From the NCBI GenBank assembly GCA_009859145.1, contig VRVR01000023.1:124001-188000 (forward strand): a stretch of 64,000 nucleotides of DNA, written 5' to 3'. The notes below the pieces were generated by a model. The model had not been told where the DNA came from and did no database searches. It saw nothing but the letters and a program-made list of their open reading frames with translations. The position numbers and the translations under genes were made by a program. This DNA comes from Andalucia godoyi (taxonomy: Eukaryota > Discoba > Jakobea > Jakobida > Andaluciidae). How positions within the stretch are numbered: the stretch's first letter is position 1; every line of letters begins with the position of its first letter. Below, piece after piece: positions 36,383 through 45,739 of the stretch.

Positions 36383-38431
36383 ATGAGTGCTTCGGCGACT
36401 GCGAAGAAAAACGAAGCGCCACTTAATCGATTTATCGACTCGCAGCTGATGTATATTGTGGAGCATCACAAATACGACTTTGCGAATGCGTCGCGATCGA
36501 TGCGTCATTTGATTCGTTATGCACAGTCTCTTTTTCCTGCTACGGTTATTGCATCGAATTCAACTTTCCCACCATTGCTGTCTACTCGAGACTCGCAGAT
36601 CGACGAGACCAATGCGTTTTCACCGGAGGTCATTCGAGCAAGGTACGCGTATCTGGTGTGGAAGACGCAAAGCCAAATGGGAAATGCAGAAAAGCCAAAG
36701 GCTGTTTGCTCCGCTGTGCAGACGGAGCCGCCAACTCGTAGGAATGCTCTGGTACAGGCCACACAGCCCAACCGGACTGCAGATAAGGGTCTGCAGTTTG
36801 ACGAGTTTCCGGAAACGACGGATGCTACAGTGCAGACAGAAGTGCGCAAAATGGAAATAACAAACGTGGATATTGTGTTTGACACTCCCACAGATCTTAT
36901 GCAACAAGCGTCCGATTCAGAAGAGTCCGACAAGGATGAGCCGGCGCAGAAACCGAGCGTTTTGGTCTCCGAGAATCGGGTGGAGGGGAAAACCGAAACG
37001 CAACAGGCGGTCTCTGAAAACAAGACAGAGCCAGAGTCAGTGGTGGTGATGCACTCCGTTTCTGGATTCTCAGTGCTGCAAGACTCGCTGAAGGATAAGT
37101 TTACTGCGATATATTCTGAGATTTCTTCAAAACTTCCATCCATTCCACACGCATCGGATTCAGCAGACCACGAGGAAGAGGATGACGAGGAAATCGAGGT
37201 GTTTTCGTCGGGAATTCAATTCGACAAGCGTATGGAGCGCTTGTTTCTGAGAGGTGCCGATGACCACAATTCCAACTTCGAGCTTGCCGTAGCCGAGAAT
37301 GACGCCGAACATGGGGATGCCGACGACGACAGCGGTGTCGATCACATTTTTCATAATCCAAGGCATGTGAGATTTTCTGCTTCTGCGGTGGAGCCCACAT
37401 CAAGAGCAGCATCATCAACCTTTTCTGCTCCGAAGACCCCGGGTGTGAAAAGCCGACCGACCGTATTTGACGAAGTCGCAGATCAGGAAGCAGCGGATGA
37501 AGGTAGAGAACAGACGGGGGCGGGGAAGAAGGGCACTGAGACCCTTGTGCTGGCCTCGAAGCAGTTCGCTGTGAATGAGAATAGCGGTGCCGACGACGAC
37601 GACAACGATGATGATATGAAGGAATTGGAGGCATCGTTCTTTAGACAGATTGGTTCGACAGGAGTGCAATCCAATACGTCCAGTGGTATTCGTGCCGCGG
37701 AGCGTACTGAAGCACCCACGTTCTCTGCTCCGAATGCAACAGAAGAAGATGCTGGCGACGACGACGACGAAATCAAGAATTTGGAATCGCAGTTTTTTGC
37801 TCAAGTTCTCGGTTCTGGATCCTCAGCACATGTGGAGGATGACAGCGTTTCTGGCGCATCTCATTATAACAGTACCAGTAGATTTGGGAATGCAGTCCAA
37901 CGCCAGGATAGAACAACAGAGAGGGATACGATTCAGGGTGTTTTTGAAAACTTGATTTCCGGAATTCAGCAGTTTCAAGAGATCGTGCGGGCGCGGGACA
38001 CTGCAGCAGCAGTTCGATCCTCGCAGGATGCGGCGGAGCGACGGCAACAGTCCAACTCGATGAGGCGGCATCGTGCCGAAATGGAGCGGGACGAAGAAGT
38101 TGTATACGACGGAAGCCTGAACAATGAAAATGGGGAAGAGGCAGATGAAGACGAAGAGGACGACACCATTGTTTGGAGAACCGGATCACGCAGGCCAGCA
38201 AGAGAGCAGCAACAGCGACGGGCAGCCGAGGTCGTCCGACAATCCTATGCAGTACCCCAAGAGATGCAGCGACTTCTCCCTGGAAACATGCAAGAAACGG
38301 TTGTCCTTGATCTTCGTGGGCCATCGGCAGACTCGCCGTCACCCAACAATAATAGTACACCCTTGTCTGCTAACTCGAGTCACGGGTCGTTGCGGAAGTT
38401 CCCTCCTGCGGACCTGCGACCTGCTCGGTAG
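36383..38431 (+). CDS. Acidic, largely disordered protein with a conserved-looking N terminus
   Basis: 682 residues from the ATG at 36383 (M-S-A-S-A-T-A-K-K). Residues about 15-100 look globular: M-Y-I-V-E-H-H-K-Y-D-F-A-N-A-S-R-S-M-R, then V-I-R-A-R-Y-A-Y-L-V-W. The rest is acidic and disordered. Two similar Asp/Glu-rich segments, D-D-M-K-E-L-E-A-S-F-F-R-Q and D-E-I-K-N-L-E-S-Q-F-F-A-Q (about residues 411 and 462), form an internal repeat. A short helical segment (G-I-Q-Q-F-Q-E-I-V-R) follows. The repeated E-L-E-x-x-F-F pattern could be a short binding motif for a partner. No family recognised. Confidence 0.65.
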   Translation: MSASATAKKNEAPLNRFIDSQLMYIVEHHKYDFANASRSMRHLIRYAQSLFPATVIASNSTFPPLLSTRDSQIDETNAFSPEVIRARYAYLVWKTQSQMGNAEKPKAVCSAVQTEPPTRRNALVQATQPNRTADKGLQFDEFPETTDATVQTEVRKMEITNVDIVFDTPTDLMQQASDSEESDKDEPAQKPSVLVSENRVEGKTETQQAVSENKTEPESVVVMHSVSGFSVLQDSLKDKFTAIYSEISSKLPSIPHASDSADHEEEDDEEIEVFSSGIQFDKRMERLFLRGADDHNSNFELAVAENDAEHGDADDDSGVDHIFHNPRHVRFSASAVEPTSRAASSTFSAPKTPGVKSRPTVFDEVADQEAADEGREQTGAGKKGTETLVLASKQFAVNENSGADDDDNDDDMKELEASFFRQIGSTGVQSNTSSGIRAAERTEAPTFSAPNATEEDAGDDDDEIKNLESQFFAQVLGSGSSAHVEDDSVSGASHYNSTSRFGNAVQRQDRTTERDTIQGVFENLISGIQQFQEIVRARDTAAAVRSSQDAAERRQQSNSMRRHRAEMERDEEVVYDGSLNNENGEEADEDEEDDTIVWRTGSRRPAREQQQRRAAEVVRQSYAVPQEMQRLLPGNMQETVVLDLRGPSADSPSPNNNSTPLSANSSHGSLRKFPPADLRPAR

Positions 38432-38706
38432 GACAGAAGATTTCCCCTTTTGTTCGAGATGAAATGGATCGTGTGCTGCACACGCCAATGCAAAGGATAG
38501 AGTAGCCTGGCCTGAGCATAATTATACCTCATTTACAAGAAACATCGAGAAAACAAAAACCAATTTCACGAACACCAAATCTTTTTTTTCTTCTTCCTTT
38601 TTTCTTTTCTTTTCTTTCTCCTTCTTCTTCCCCCGTCTCAATTTGATTCTGCAGACGCGGCACTGAGCTCCGAAGCCGCGATCAAGTAGGGTGCACAGAA
38701 CAGACC

Positions 38707-39669
38707 TCATTCTCTGGATTCAGCGGCGCTGGCTTCCTTCTCTTCCTCTGCCTGCTGGTGGTGTTCGTGTTCTGCCTCATGTACCTCTTCGTGTTTCTGT
38801 TCTTCTGGAAAGAGCAGATCTGACGGAAGAGTCTCCTCCGAGAAGTACTGAAGCAGCTGCTCTTTCATGTGTTTCGAATCAATAAACACAATCTTTGACG
38901 CTGTTCGTTTGTCCAACCACGGCTTGACGACCTTCCAGCAGAGCCAGAAGAACCATCCCGAATGCAGAATCAAGCACGCGCCCAGTCGCTCGGGGTAGTA
39001 ATTTTGCAGAACATCAACCATGAACTTCTCCAACGCCGGGTCAAAGTTCTTTCGTCCAAGGCTGCCCATGTCAAAGATCTGGTTGAATGAGCAAATGTTC
39101 TGTGCCAGTGCCCTGCGGAAGCATTCATGCATGATCCAGAGGAACGCACGGCCCGTCTTCAACGAAGAGTGCTTGCTCTTGTCGTGGAATCGAATACGAA
39201 CGACAATCACAGGACGGCCGCACTTGTCTTCTTTTCCAGAAGGAAGGATTACTGCAGTCTGATGTCCAAACACCTCCTGTGCTTCCTCCTCGGTAATCAG
39301 GTCCGGACGGAACTCCCAGAACCAAATCGCCGCCTTCTCGAACATTGCATACGCATGGTCCACGTCAAACTTGCGAGCCACCATGAATCTGCAGTAATCA
39401 AGATCCGTGAACTCGTCTTCATGGTATGCAAATTCAGGAGCCACCAAGCCACCTTGTTTGTTCTCTTCATCCTCCTTCTTCTTTCCGTGCTTTTCAACAT
39501 CCGCACGCTTCTTTTCCCACACACCACGGGCCTTTTCTTCTCGCTGTGCACGCCGTTCCATGCACATCTTTTTAAAATCCGCAAGTTTCGCCTTGTCTGC
39601 ATCCTCCAAACTGCCCAAAATATCTTCCTTTTCCGTCCGCGGAAGCGCCACATGACTATCGCTCGTCAT
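38707..39669 (-). CDS. CRAL-TRIO (Sec14-like) lipid-binding protein
   Basis: 320 residues in one exon. A Lys/Glu-rich helical N-terminal part leads to a CRAL-TRIO-N segment (F-M-V-A-R-K-F-D-V-D-H-A-Y-A-M-F) and the lipid-binding domain: R-P-V-I-V-V-R-I-R, I-F-D-M-G-S-L-G, and the signature Q-N-Y-Y-P-E-R-L-G-A-C-L-I-L-H-S, followed by V-K-P-W-L-D and K-I-V-F-I. Sec14-type proteins exchange phosphatidylinositol or other lipids between membranes and feed phosphoinositide kinases. The C-terminal 30 residues are Glu/His-rich and acidic. A link to the PI3-kinase in this window is possible but not shown by the sequence. Confidence 0.9.
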   Translation of the reverse strand: MTSDSHVALPRTEKEDILGSLEDADKAKLADFKKMCMERRAQREEKARGVWEKKRADVEKHGKKKEDEENKQGGLVAPEFAYHEDEFTDLDYCRFMVARKFDVDHAYAMFEKAAIWFWEFRPDLITEEEAQEVFGHQTAVILPSGKEDKCGRPVIVVRIRFHDKSKHSSLKTGRAFLWIMHECFRRALAQNICSFNQIFDMGSLGRKNFDPALEKFMVDVLQNYYPERLGACLILHSGWFFWLCWKVVKPWLDKRTASKIVFIDSKHMKEQLLQYFSEETLPSDLLFPEEQKHEEVHEAEHEHHQQAEEEKEASAAESRE

Positions 39670-40030
39670 TCTTCTTCTTCTTCTTGTTGTTGCTGTTGTT
39701 GTTTTTCTTTCTTTCTTTCACACAACTCACAACTCACAACTCGCACGCTTCGTCGGTAAGAGAAAGCGTCAACACTCAACAACACCAACCAGAATCGAGT
39801 GCGCATCGGAGAGCCATGCACGAGCAACCCTCCGCAAGTCCGCCGATCTCTCTTCAGAAGCTAGACTCAATTGATCCATCGTCGGCTTTCCCCCCTTTCC
39901 CACGGGTTTTCCTTTTACTGGACACACAAAACCGTCCCATCAGCCTCGGAGCGAGGAACTACAGTCTATGACGATTGCTTGTGCCTCTCTCCCTTCCTTC
40001 TTCTCCCACTCCAGCGTGGGCCTGTCTTGC
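39670..40030. promoter_or_regulatory. Divergent upstream region
   Basis: 361 bp between the Sec14-like gene and a small plus-strand gene. Contains a CTT/GTT tract (39668-39720) next to the Sec14-like start. Confidence 0.35.
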
Positions 40031-40324
40031 ATGTGGCGAACCGCATATAAAAGATGTCTCCGCGCATTGCATCCCATTCGTAACTTTTCAGAGCCTATTT
40101 ACAGGGCTGCAAAGCAAAATGTCGTGCTGATGTTTACTCTTCCAACAGGAAGAAAGCTGTCCAAAACAGAGCTTGATGCAGCTGTGTCGTCTGTGGAAAT
40201 CGTCTCGCGCCACCTTCTCAAGACCCAGTGTCGGTTTATCTATCCAGTATCCGAACAACCCGTCTCGCGACCAGGAAAACCAGTCCTGACGCTTGCCGTA
40301 GCCTCATCCTCTTTTAAAAAATAA
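40031..40324 (+). CDS. Small protein with a possible mitochondrial presequence, unknown
   Basis: 97 residues if started at ATG 40031 (M-W-R-T-A-Y-K-R-C-L-R-A-L); an in-frame ATG at 39968 would add 21 residues. The first 25 residues are basic and amphipathic with no acids, as in matrix-targeting peptides. The body is a short helix-rich domain (L-S-K-T-E-L-D-A-A-V-S-S-V-E-I-V). I recognise no family. It could be a respiratory-complex or mitoribosome accessory protein; this is inference from the leader only. Confidence 0.5.
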   Translation: MWRTAYKRCLRALHPIRNFSEPIYRAAKQNVVLMFTLPTGRKLSKTELDAAVSSVEIVSRHLLKTQCRFIYPVSEQPVSRPGKPVLTLAVASSSFKK

Positions 40325-40540
40325 TAGTATCGTCACAACTCCCTCTGTTTCTGTCTCAAGTCGCAAGTCACGCGTTCTTTTTTCCTGCTGTAAAAAAGAC
40401 CAACAACAAAAGAACCCCGAAAAGTGCTTCTACTTCCTCTGCTGCAACGTAATCCTTTCTCTTCTTCTTTTCCTGTTCTTTTCTTTCTCCAAGTCGCAAG
40501 TGCAGACTACAGAGGAAGCCGGGGTGCGTGGGTGTGGAAG

Positions 40541-41332
40541 ATGAGCGGCAGCATTCTTGGAACGCTGAACATTATGTATGAGGAATTTGTGAAAGCGCCG
40601 TTCCGCCGGGTTGTGCTCGGCGAGACGACGGAGCAGCGTGTGATCCAGCATGTGTTTACGACAGGCACGGAAAACGATCCAGAGTCTGTGCTGGCGGCAC
40701 TCGACAAGTTTGGCTGGACAGACACGTTCTTGATGAATGTTGCGGACGTGAAGGGATTGATTCTGGACGACGTTATCAAGCAGAACGTGCTTACGCAGCC
40801 GCCTTTTGACGCGAAGAATGGATATGTTGCGGTCGAGTTTGGAGGGTATCTGGGCTACTCGGCAGTCCGGATCGGCAGGCTGTTCCGCGACAAGGGAAAG
40901 GTGTACTCGATTGAAAAGAACCCGTACTATGCGGCAATTGCGACAAAGATCATCGAGTTTGCGGGACTCAATGGAACGGTCCGCGTCGTCGTGGGAACTG
41001 CACAGGACCGGCTGGGCGATCTCAAGACCAAGTTTGGTGTCAAGAAGGTGGACTTTGTCTTCCAGGACGAGTGGAAAGACGTGTACGTTGCAGACCTCAA
41101 GGCCCTTGAGAAATCAGGGCTGCTGAGAAACGGTACCATCATTGTGGGAGATAACATCCTGTTCCCCGGGGTGCCTGATTACTTGGCATATGTCAAGGAG
41201 CACCCCCAGTTCACCTCCATTCTGAAAACAGCACAGCTGGAATACTCAAAGACCGTCAAGGACGCCATGCTCATCTCGACGTGGTACGAGTCAAAGCTGC
41301 CGCACACCGTCCCCAAACATGTCGACGCATAA
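40541..41332 (+). CDS. Catechol-O-methyltransferase-like SAM-dependent methyltransferase
   Basis: 263 residues from the ATG at 40541 (M-S-G-S-I-L-G). It aligns with animal COMT: E-Q-R-V-I-Q-H-V, M-N-V-A-D-V-K-G, the SAM loop E-F-G-G-Y-L-G-Y-S-A-V-R-I (about 100-112), V-Y-S-I-E-K-N-P, V-F-Q-D-E-W-K-D-V-Y (about 173-182) and G-D-N-I-L-F-P-G-V-P-D (about 204-214). The metal ligands of COMT (Asp141, Asp169, Asn170) are conserved as D of Q-D-E-W-K and D-N of G-D-N; the COMT His142 is Glu here, and the catalytic Lys144 is kept. The enzyme should methylate a catechol-like diol using Mg2+. Strong GC-ending codon bias suggests high expression. Confidence 0.92.
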   Translation: MSGSILGTLNIMYEEFVKAPFRRVVLGETTEQRVIQHVFTTGTENDPESVLAALDKFGWTDTFLMNVADVKGLILDDVIKQNVLTQPPFDAKNGYVAVEFGGYLGYSAVRIGRLFRDKGKVYSIEKNPYYAAIATKIIEFAGLNGTVRVVVGTAQDRLGDLKTKFGVKKVDFVFQDEWKDVYVADLKALEKSGLLRNGTIIVGDNILFPGVPDYLAYVKEHPQFTSILKTAQLEYSKTVKDAMLISTWYESKLPHTVPKHVDA

Positions 41333-41468
41333 GTCCCTTCTTCTTCTTCTTCTTCTTCTTCTCCTCCTCCTTAACTTATCCGCACGTATCTTATTCGTGA
41401 ATAAAACTGCCTACGTGCATTTGGAACCACTTTGCGCGAAAATAAAAATGAAACACACAGACACACAT

Positions 41469-41505
<37 letters not shown>

Positions 41506-41600
41506 AATGCATACATGTAAAAGGAGAACACATGAAAACGATGCACGGGCAAACTAGCGACTGGCGATGATGCACGCATGACCCAGGTGCTGAGAGGCTT
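41333..41600. repeat. 3' intergenic microsatellites
   Basis: A CTT tract (41338-41363) and a CA tract (about 41470-41502) lie in the 268 bp between the convergent COMT-like and coiled-coil genes. An AATAAA at about 41400 may serve the COMT-like gene. Confidence 0.7.
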
Positions 41601-41894
41601 TCAAGGTTGGGGCGAATTCGAACCGGTGTTTGGATCTTCAACGGTGGATACTGCATTTGCGACAATGTCCACGACTTCTTGCAGTGCATCGTCCATTCGG
41701 TTTTGCTGGATCCGAACAAGTTCTTCAAAACGAGTTGCGACGGTCTGCAAAGCAGATTGCAATTGTCGCCGAGAAGAGGTTTCCGAAGCCAAATGACGTT
41801 CAAGCGACTCGATCCGTTGATCTTGGTCTTTCATTCGAGACGCCAAGAGCGACAGCGCCTTTTCCAATCTAGCAACTCGCTCACTCTCGGACAT
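41601..41894 (-). CDS. Small coiled-coil protein, unknown
   Basis: 97 residues from the ATG at 41894 (M-S-E-S-E-R-V-A-R-L-E-K). Nearly all of it is one coiled coil (R-L-E-K-A-L-S-L-L-A, then I-E-S-L-E-R-H-L, F-E-E-L-V-R-I-Q-Q-N-R-M). It ends V-V-D-I-V-A-N-A-V, similar to the end of the 385-residue protein at 34886-36043, so the two may be distant paralogues. Size and shape resemble BLOC/BORC, prefoldin or HSBP-type subunits, but none is supported by motif. Confidence 0.6.
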   Translation of the reverse strand: MSESERVARLEKALSLLASRMKDQDQRIESLERHLASETSSRRQLQSALQTVATRFEELVRIQQNRMDDALQEVVDIVANAVSTVEDPNTGSNSPQP

Positions 41895-42391
41895 CTTTTT
41901 CTGCTTCTTCAAACTGCTGCGTTCGTTTAGTTATCTTATTGAAACGAAATGAAATTATCAAGAATATTAATTAATTAGTTATGATAAAAACAAAACAAAA
42001 CAAGACAAAACAAAACAATTGGAATGCAGCGAATTTTACGCGGGAGAAAAGCTGTCTCCACACTCTTAGTGCGCCATGAGCGTACAGGCGGGATAACAGA
42101 GAGTCGAAAGCGCTGGGATTTTCGTGCACGAACGTCTGGCTTTTTTGCACGTACTGGTGGATGGTCCTGCTCCTGTACGAATGCTACCACATCTTACGCC
42201 CCGCTATGCACACATACACACACACACAGATACACAATCAGGCATCTTTAAATACTCGTTACAAAGGAGAAAAGAGAAAACTGCTGCACACCTGCGGGGT
42301 GCCAGCAGACCTTGCTGTCGTGCATTCAAGAAACTGGTTTCGTCGGATCCCGAGCGCATATCAAACGGCATCTCAGCATTCCGCGAGCCAG
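41895..42391. other. Intergenic
   Basis: 497 bp; AT-rich near 41940-42000 (AAAAC repeats), a short CA stretch near 42210. Frames of 60-118 codons on both strands are not recognisable. Confidence 0.4.
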
Positions 42392-44512
42392 CTATGCCAT
42401 CAACGGAGAATTATATCGGTCGCCACCGGCATTAAATTCTCGCAAAGTCGATCCTCGCTTTCGAGAGAAACCAACAATCGCAGCAGCGACAGCAACAAAC
42501 AGTGCAACAACCAGTGAAGTTACCAGAGCCACGAACCCACCCTTGCTAATACGGTATCCGTCATAGTCGTCGCTGTTCTTTGACGGGCACAACTGTCCAG
42601 AAGGGACAATTTGCGCACCATCGTAGGCATCCAGTGTGTTGAACGACGACTGTGTGATGCCATCCAGCGGAGTGAACATCGGGGGCAGTAAGTCCGAAAC
42701 GCAAGACTTGTCAGAGAGGACTCCGCCGTTTCGTACGAACTGGGAAATCAACTGGATACCACAAGTGGCCTTGCCGGGGGACATAACTTGCGAAAAGAAA
42801 ATCAGGCCGTGCACGCACCCTGGAAACTGCACAAAAGTCTTGTTCGAAGACTGCAACGTGCGCTCGTACTGGTAAGCAGACCACAGGGGTGTCTGCGGAT
42901 CTAACTCCCCGTTCATCAGCAACACAGGCTTGCTTCCAACAGAAGCAGACTTGTTGAAAAAGGGACTGCGTGGAGACATGGGCCACGATTGATATGCATC
43001 GTAAAAGTCGTAGAACACGCCCTGGGATATATACGTCTGCTGCCGGCGAGAAAACATGTCTTGCAGCGTAGGAACCGGGCCGCCCTCGGGATATTCCCAC
43101 ATTTCAGAACTTCCAACGCTGAAGCCAAGTACATCCGAATGCAGCGCCACCGACTGTCCCAGGGCGTTCGAAGATGTGTTGTACGAGTTCATGAGGAACA
43201 TCAATGCCGGGACATCGAGCACGGGGTCACAGCGATGGACACGATACAAGGTTGGCATGATGATCGCTCGATTGAAGGCACCTGGAATGTTGTCTCCAAA
43301 CAAAGAACGAACGAAATTTGCAGACAACTGGATGCCACCGCACGATCCGTCCGTCAGTTTTGCAAACGCCTGCTGCATGTACAGGTTTGCAGAGACAGGA
43401 TCGTGAATTCCCGTTTTCGAGGAGCACACGGTGTCCTTTGCACAAGCAGCAACGTAACGCATGCCAGCTTCGTTGACAGATGGGTCCCACCAAGTGAAGT
43501 CAAGTCGCGCGCCGTCTCCAATGTTCGCGGGCCTTGGTCCTGCAGGCGCGACGAGACCATCAACAATCGAAGTTGTAAACAGATTCTGGAACTTCACAGG
43601 ATCGACAAGCATCACGCGATTGGTGAGCAGCGTGCCATAACTGATCCCGTACAGATGCATTTCCGTGTACCCTAGTGCTTGAGCAAGAGCGTACACATCA
43701 CGAGCAGAGTTATCGGTCGAGAACAGATTATGCAACCCCCCAGGATATTGCAGAAGCAGCGATTCGCGACATCCCGCAATCTCTTCCGGGACAATCTTAG
43801 TTCCGCCAAGCGAAGTCTCCGACTCTGCCTGCGAATTCAAACACGTAAGCCGTTGCGAGCGACCAGAACCTCGCTGATCAAAGTACAAGATGTCCCAGTC
43901 TGCAGAATCCAGTTCCTGTCCCAGAGTCAGCATCACCGGCTCAAAATACTCTCCACTGTCCCCAGGACCACCGGAAAGCATGAGCAGCGCCTTTTTTGCT
44001 TGGACACGCTGGGACGACGAGTCGCCAGATGCCCACTTCTTGTAATTGAATCTCTTCACGAAAAGCGTAAGAGATCCCAGAGATGCATTTGTATAAGAGA
44101 ACGGAACTGAGAAGAGACCGCAAACGGCTGTCGGATCTCCAGGAAGGGCATCCGAGGCCGATGCTGGTGCTGGTGCTGGTACCCGTACCCGTGCCCCTGA
44201 TCCATATGCAGAAACTTCAGCTTCAAGATGGTCTCGCTGCAAACCAAACGGCGAGGTTATTCTTCGTCTGCCATTTCGAGCCTGCATGTCCGCACTTCCC
44301 GAAAACGGCGATGACCATGACGACGACGACGACGATGATGAGGGATTTCTCAGGACTGGGGTGATTGCCTTCACCCAGTCTGACGAGTACAGCGGACAGT
44401 CAGTGAACGAAATCACGTCGTTCTGCGCACGAACCCCCATTCCGGTGCACGACGACACACTCAGCAGCAGCATCATCGCCGCCGCCACAAAAGACGTGGC
44501 CAACCAGTGCAT
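42392..44512 (-). CDS. Secreted, membrane-anchored S33-type peptidase (alpha/beta hydrolase with TAP-like C domain)
   Basis: 706 residues. Signal peptide at 1-29 (A-A-A-M-M-L-L-L-S-V-S-S-C core). The hydrolase domain starts near 150 and has L-M-L-S-G-G-P-G-D-S-G (the S33 H/S-G-G-P-G motif), Y-F-D-Q-R-G-S-G-R-S, the nucleophile elbow Y-G-I-S-Y-G-T-L, then after a large cap M-N-G-E-L-D-P-Q-T-P (catalytic Asp) and P-G-C-V-H-G (catalytic His). This is the layout of proline iminopeptidase and tripeptidyl aminopeptidases. A C-terminal transmembrane helix (L-V-T-S-L-V-V-A-L-F-V-A-V) follows a Cys-rich stretch, with a short cytosolic tail. Likely role: trimming extracellular or vacuolar peptides. It shares the signal-peptide/anchor layout with the phosphatase at 24-26 kb. 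Confidence 0.9.
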   Translation of the reverse strand: MHWLATSFVAAAMMLLLSVSSCTGMGVRAQNDVISFTDCPLYSSDWVKAITPVLRNPSSSSSSSSWSSPFSGSADMQARNGRRRITSPFGLQRDHLEAEVSAYGSGARVRVPAPAPASASDALPGDPTAVCGLFSVPFSYTNASLGSLTLFVKRFNYKKWASGDSSSQRVQAKKALLMLSGGPGDSGEYFEPVMLTLGQELDSADWDILYFDQRGSGRSQRLTCLNSQAESETSLGGTKIVPEEIAGCRESLLLQYPGGLHNLFSTDNSARDVYALAQALGYTEMHLYGISYGTLLTNRVMLVDPVKFQNLFTTSIVDGLVAPAGPRPANIGDGARLDFTWWDPSVNEAGMRYVAACAKDTVCSSKTGIHDPVSANLYMQQAFAKLTDGSCGGIQLSANFVRSLFGDNIPGAFNRAIIMPTLYRVHRCDPVLDVPALMFLMNSYNTSSNALGQSVALHSDVLGFSVGSSEMWEYPEGGPVPTLQDMFSRRQQTYISQGVFYDFYDAYQSWPMSPRSPFFNKSASVGSKPVLLMNGELDPQTPLWSAYQYERTLQSSNKTFVQFPGCVHGLIFFSQVMSPGKATCGIQLISQFVRNGGVLSDKSCVSDLLPPMFTPLDGITQSSFNTLDAYDGAQIVPSGQLCPSKNSDDYDGYRISKGGFVALVTSLVVALFVAVAAAIVGFSRKRGSTLREFNAGGDRYNSPLMA

Positions 44513-44630
44513 CTCCGTTTTCAGACTCCACCAAAATAAAGCAATAAAGATTATAAGAAAGATAATGGTATAATTATTTATATAAAAAACAAACCAATAT
44601 TAGTAAAGTGCTGCCGTTGCATAATAACAC

Positions 44631-45025
44631 TTCATTGTTATGCATACGGAAGTATGCATAAGCAGACATGGTCGATATTGGTCGACACTAGCACCTTTTG
44701 TTTCACAGGAATTCGTGCTTACGCACGCTCGGCCAAAATTCAGCCGGTGACACAGGCTCCGCATTTCCGACACTCTTTAACGGAGCATCCGTAGCCATCT
44801 ATTCTGTCATTCGTTGGTTTGGTTTCACTTTTTGCAGGAAGTAAAGTGTTTTGCATGTCCCGCGTGTAGCTCACAGATTGATCGAGATTGGGAACGGAGC
44901 GCGGAACATCTATCTGAAGAACGCCGTGAGGCGTGTTGGGGCCTATCCCCTTTCCGGCGACGGGATGCAAGATTGAATATGCATGTCTGTTCGTAGATAT
45001 GCATGTTCAGTGTATAACGTAGGCG
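44631..45025 (+). mobile_element. Fanzor/TnpB-like transposon relic C (shortest copy)
   Basis: About 395 bp. The left part (44631-44830) matches the leader of relic B base for base over long blocks, from ATAATAACAC through the segment with acgcacgctcggccaaaatt. It then joins directly to the zinc-ribbon end: F-A-C-P-A-C-S-S-Q-I-D-R-D-W-E, lacking the first C-x2-C knuckle and everything before it. The right end is AGTGTATAACGTAGGCG. The acidic D-R-D is intact here, while relic B has H-R-D. It is a separate, larger internal deletion of the same element. No coding capacity remains. Confidence 0.72.
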
Positions 45026-45127
45026 TTCCACTCACCACCAGTTAACCCACTCCCGCAGTCTGCACATATCGGGTTTTTGCACGCACTGCCTGCAACGAGC
45101 ATTAAGCCGCAAGGTCAGCCATGTGAA

Positions 45128-45535
45128 TCATGATATTTCGACGTTTCCAAGGCGTCTTTGGTCGGAAATCAAACAAAGGTTGCAAGAAACAAACGCATGC
45201 CGTCTTTCTGAAGCGCACTGGTAGGGCACTCCACGTTTTCCGTTCACGGCCGACGATGACACAGCGGCGTCGTGAAACTGCATGAACGTTTCCAGTTCAT
45301 AGACGAAGGGTCGTGAACTCCGCGGCCACATGTGTATCGACACGAAATGAACTTTATTCATGATGGAATCAAGCAGGATCGATGACATGCAAGAACCGCC
45401 TGAGAGAATTGCAGATGGAAACGGCAACAATGTTGCAAAGGAGGAGGGGGGGAAAGCCGGAACAGAATGCATTTCTGTGCGTGCGTCCGTGCGCCTTGAG
45501 AAACGTCCATCATTTTTTTTGAACATTTTTGACAT
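45128..45535 (-). repeat. Dispersed degenerate repeat, copy 2, with a 135-codon open frame
   Basis: Minus-strand sequence around 45265-45440 resembles 4965-5135 on the plus strand. Here the frame stays open for 135 codons: I-L-S-G-G-S-C-M-S-S, L-L-D-S-I-M-N-K-V, F-V-Y-E-L-E-T-F-M-Q. No family recognised. It starts 100 bp beyond relic C but on the other strand, so it is probably a separate unit. It could be a small gene with a decayed copy near 5 kb, or two relics of a mobile element. Confidence 0.45.
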
Positions 45536-45739
45536 TTCGTGCGATACTGGTTACTGATACTGGTACTGGTACTGGCACGGTGTACGCGCAAAGCTTGGTT
45601 TGGTTTCGTGTTTATTTTCTCACTTCCCTCTGTTTGATTGCGATGATGGTATCAGTATGGTGATGGAGTTTTTTGAGACAACGCGAGCGAAAAGGAAGCG
45701 AGGAAGAGTTTTTCTTCTTTTTCTTCTTTTCTTTCCTTT

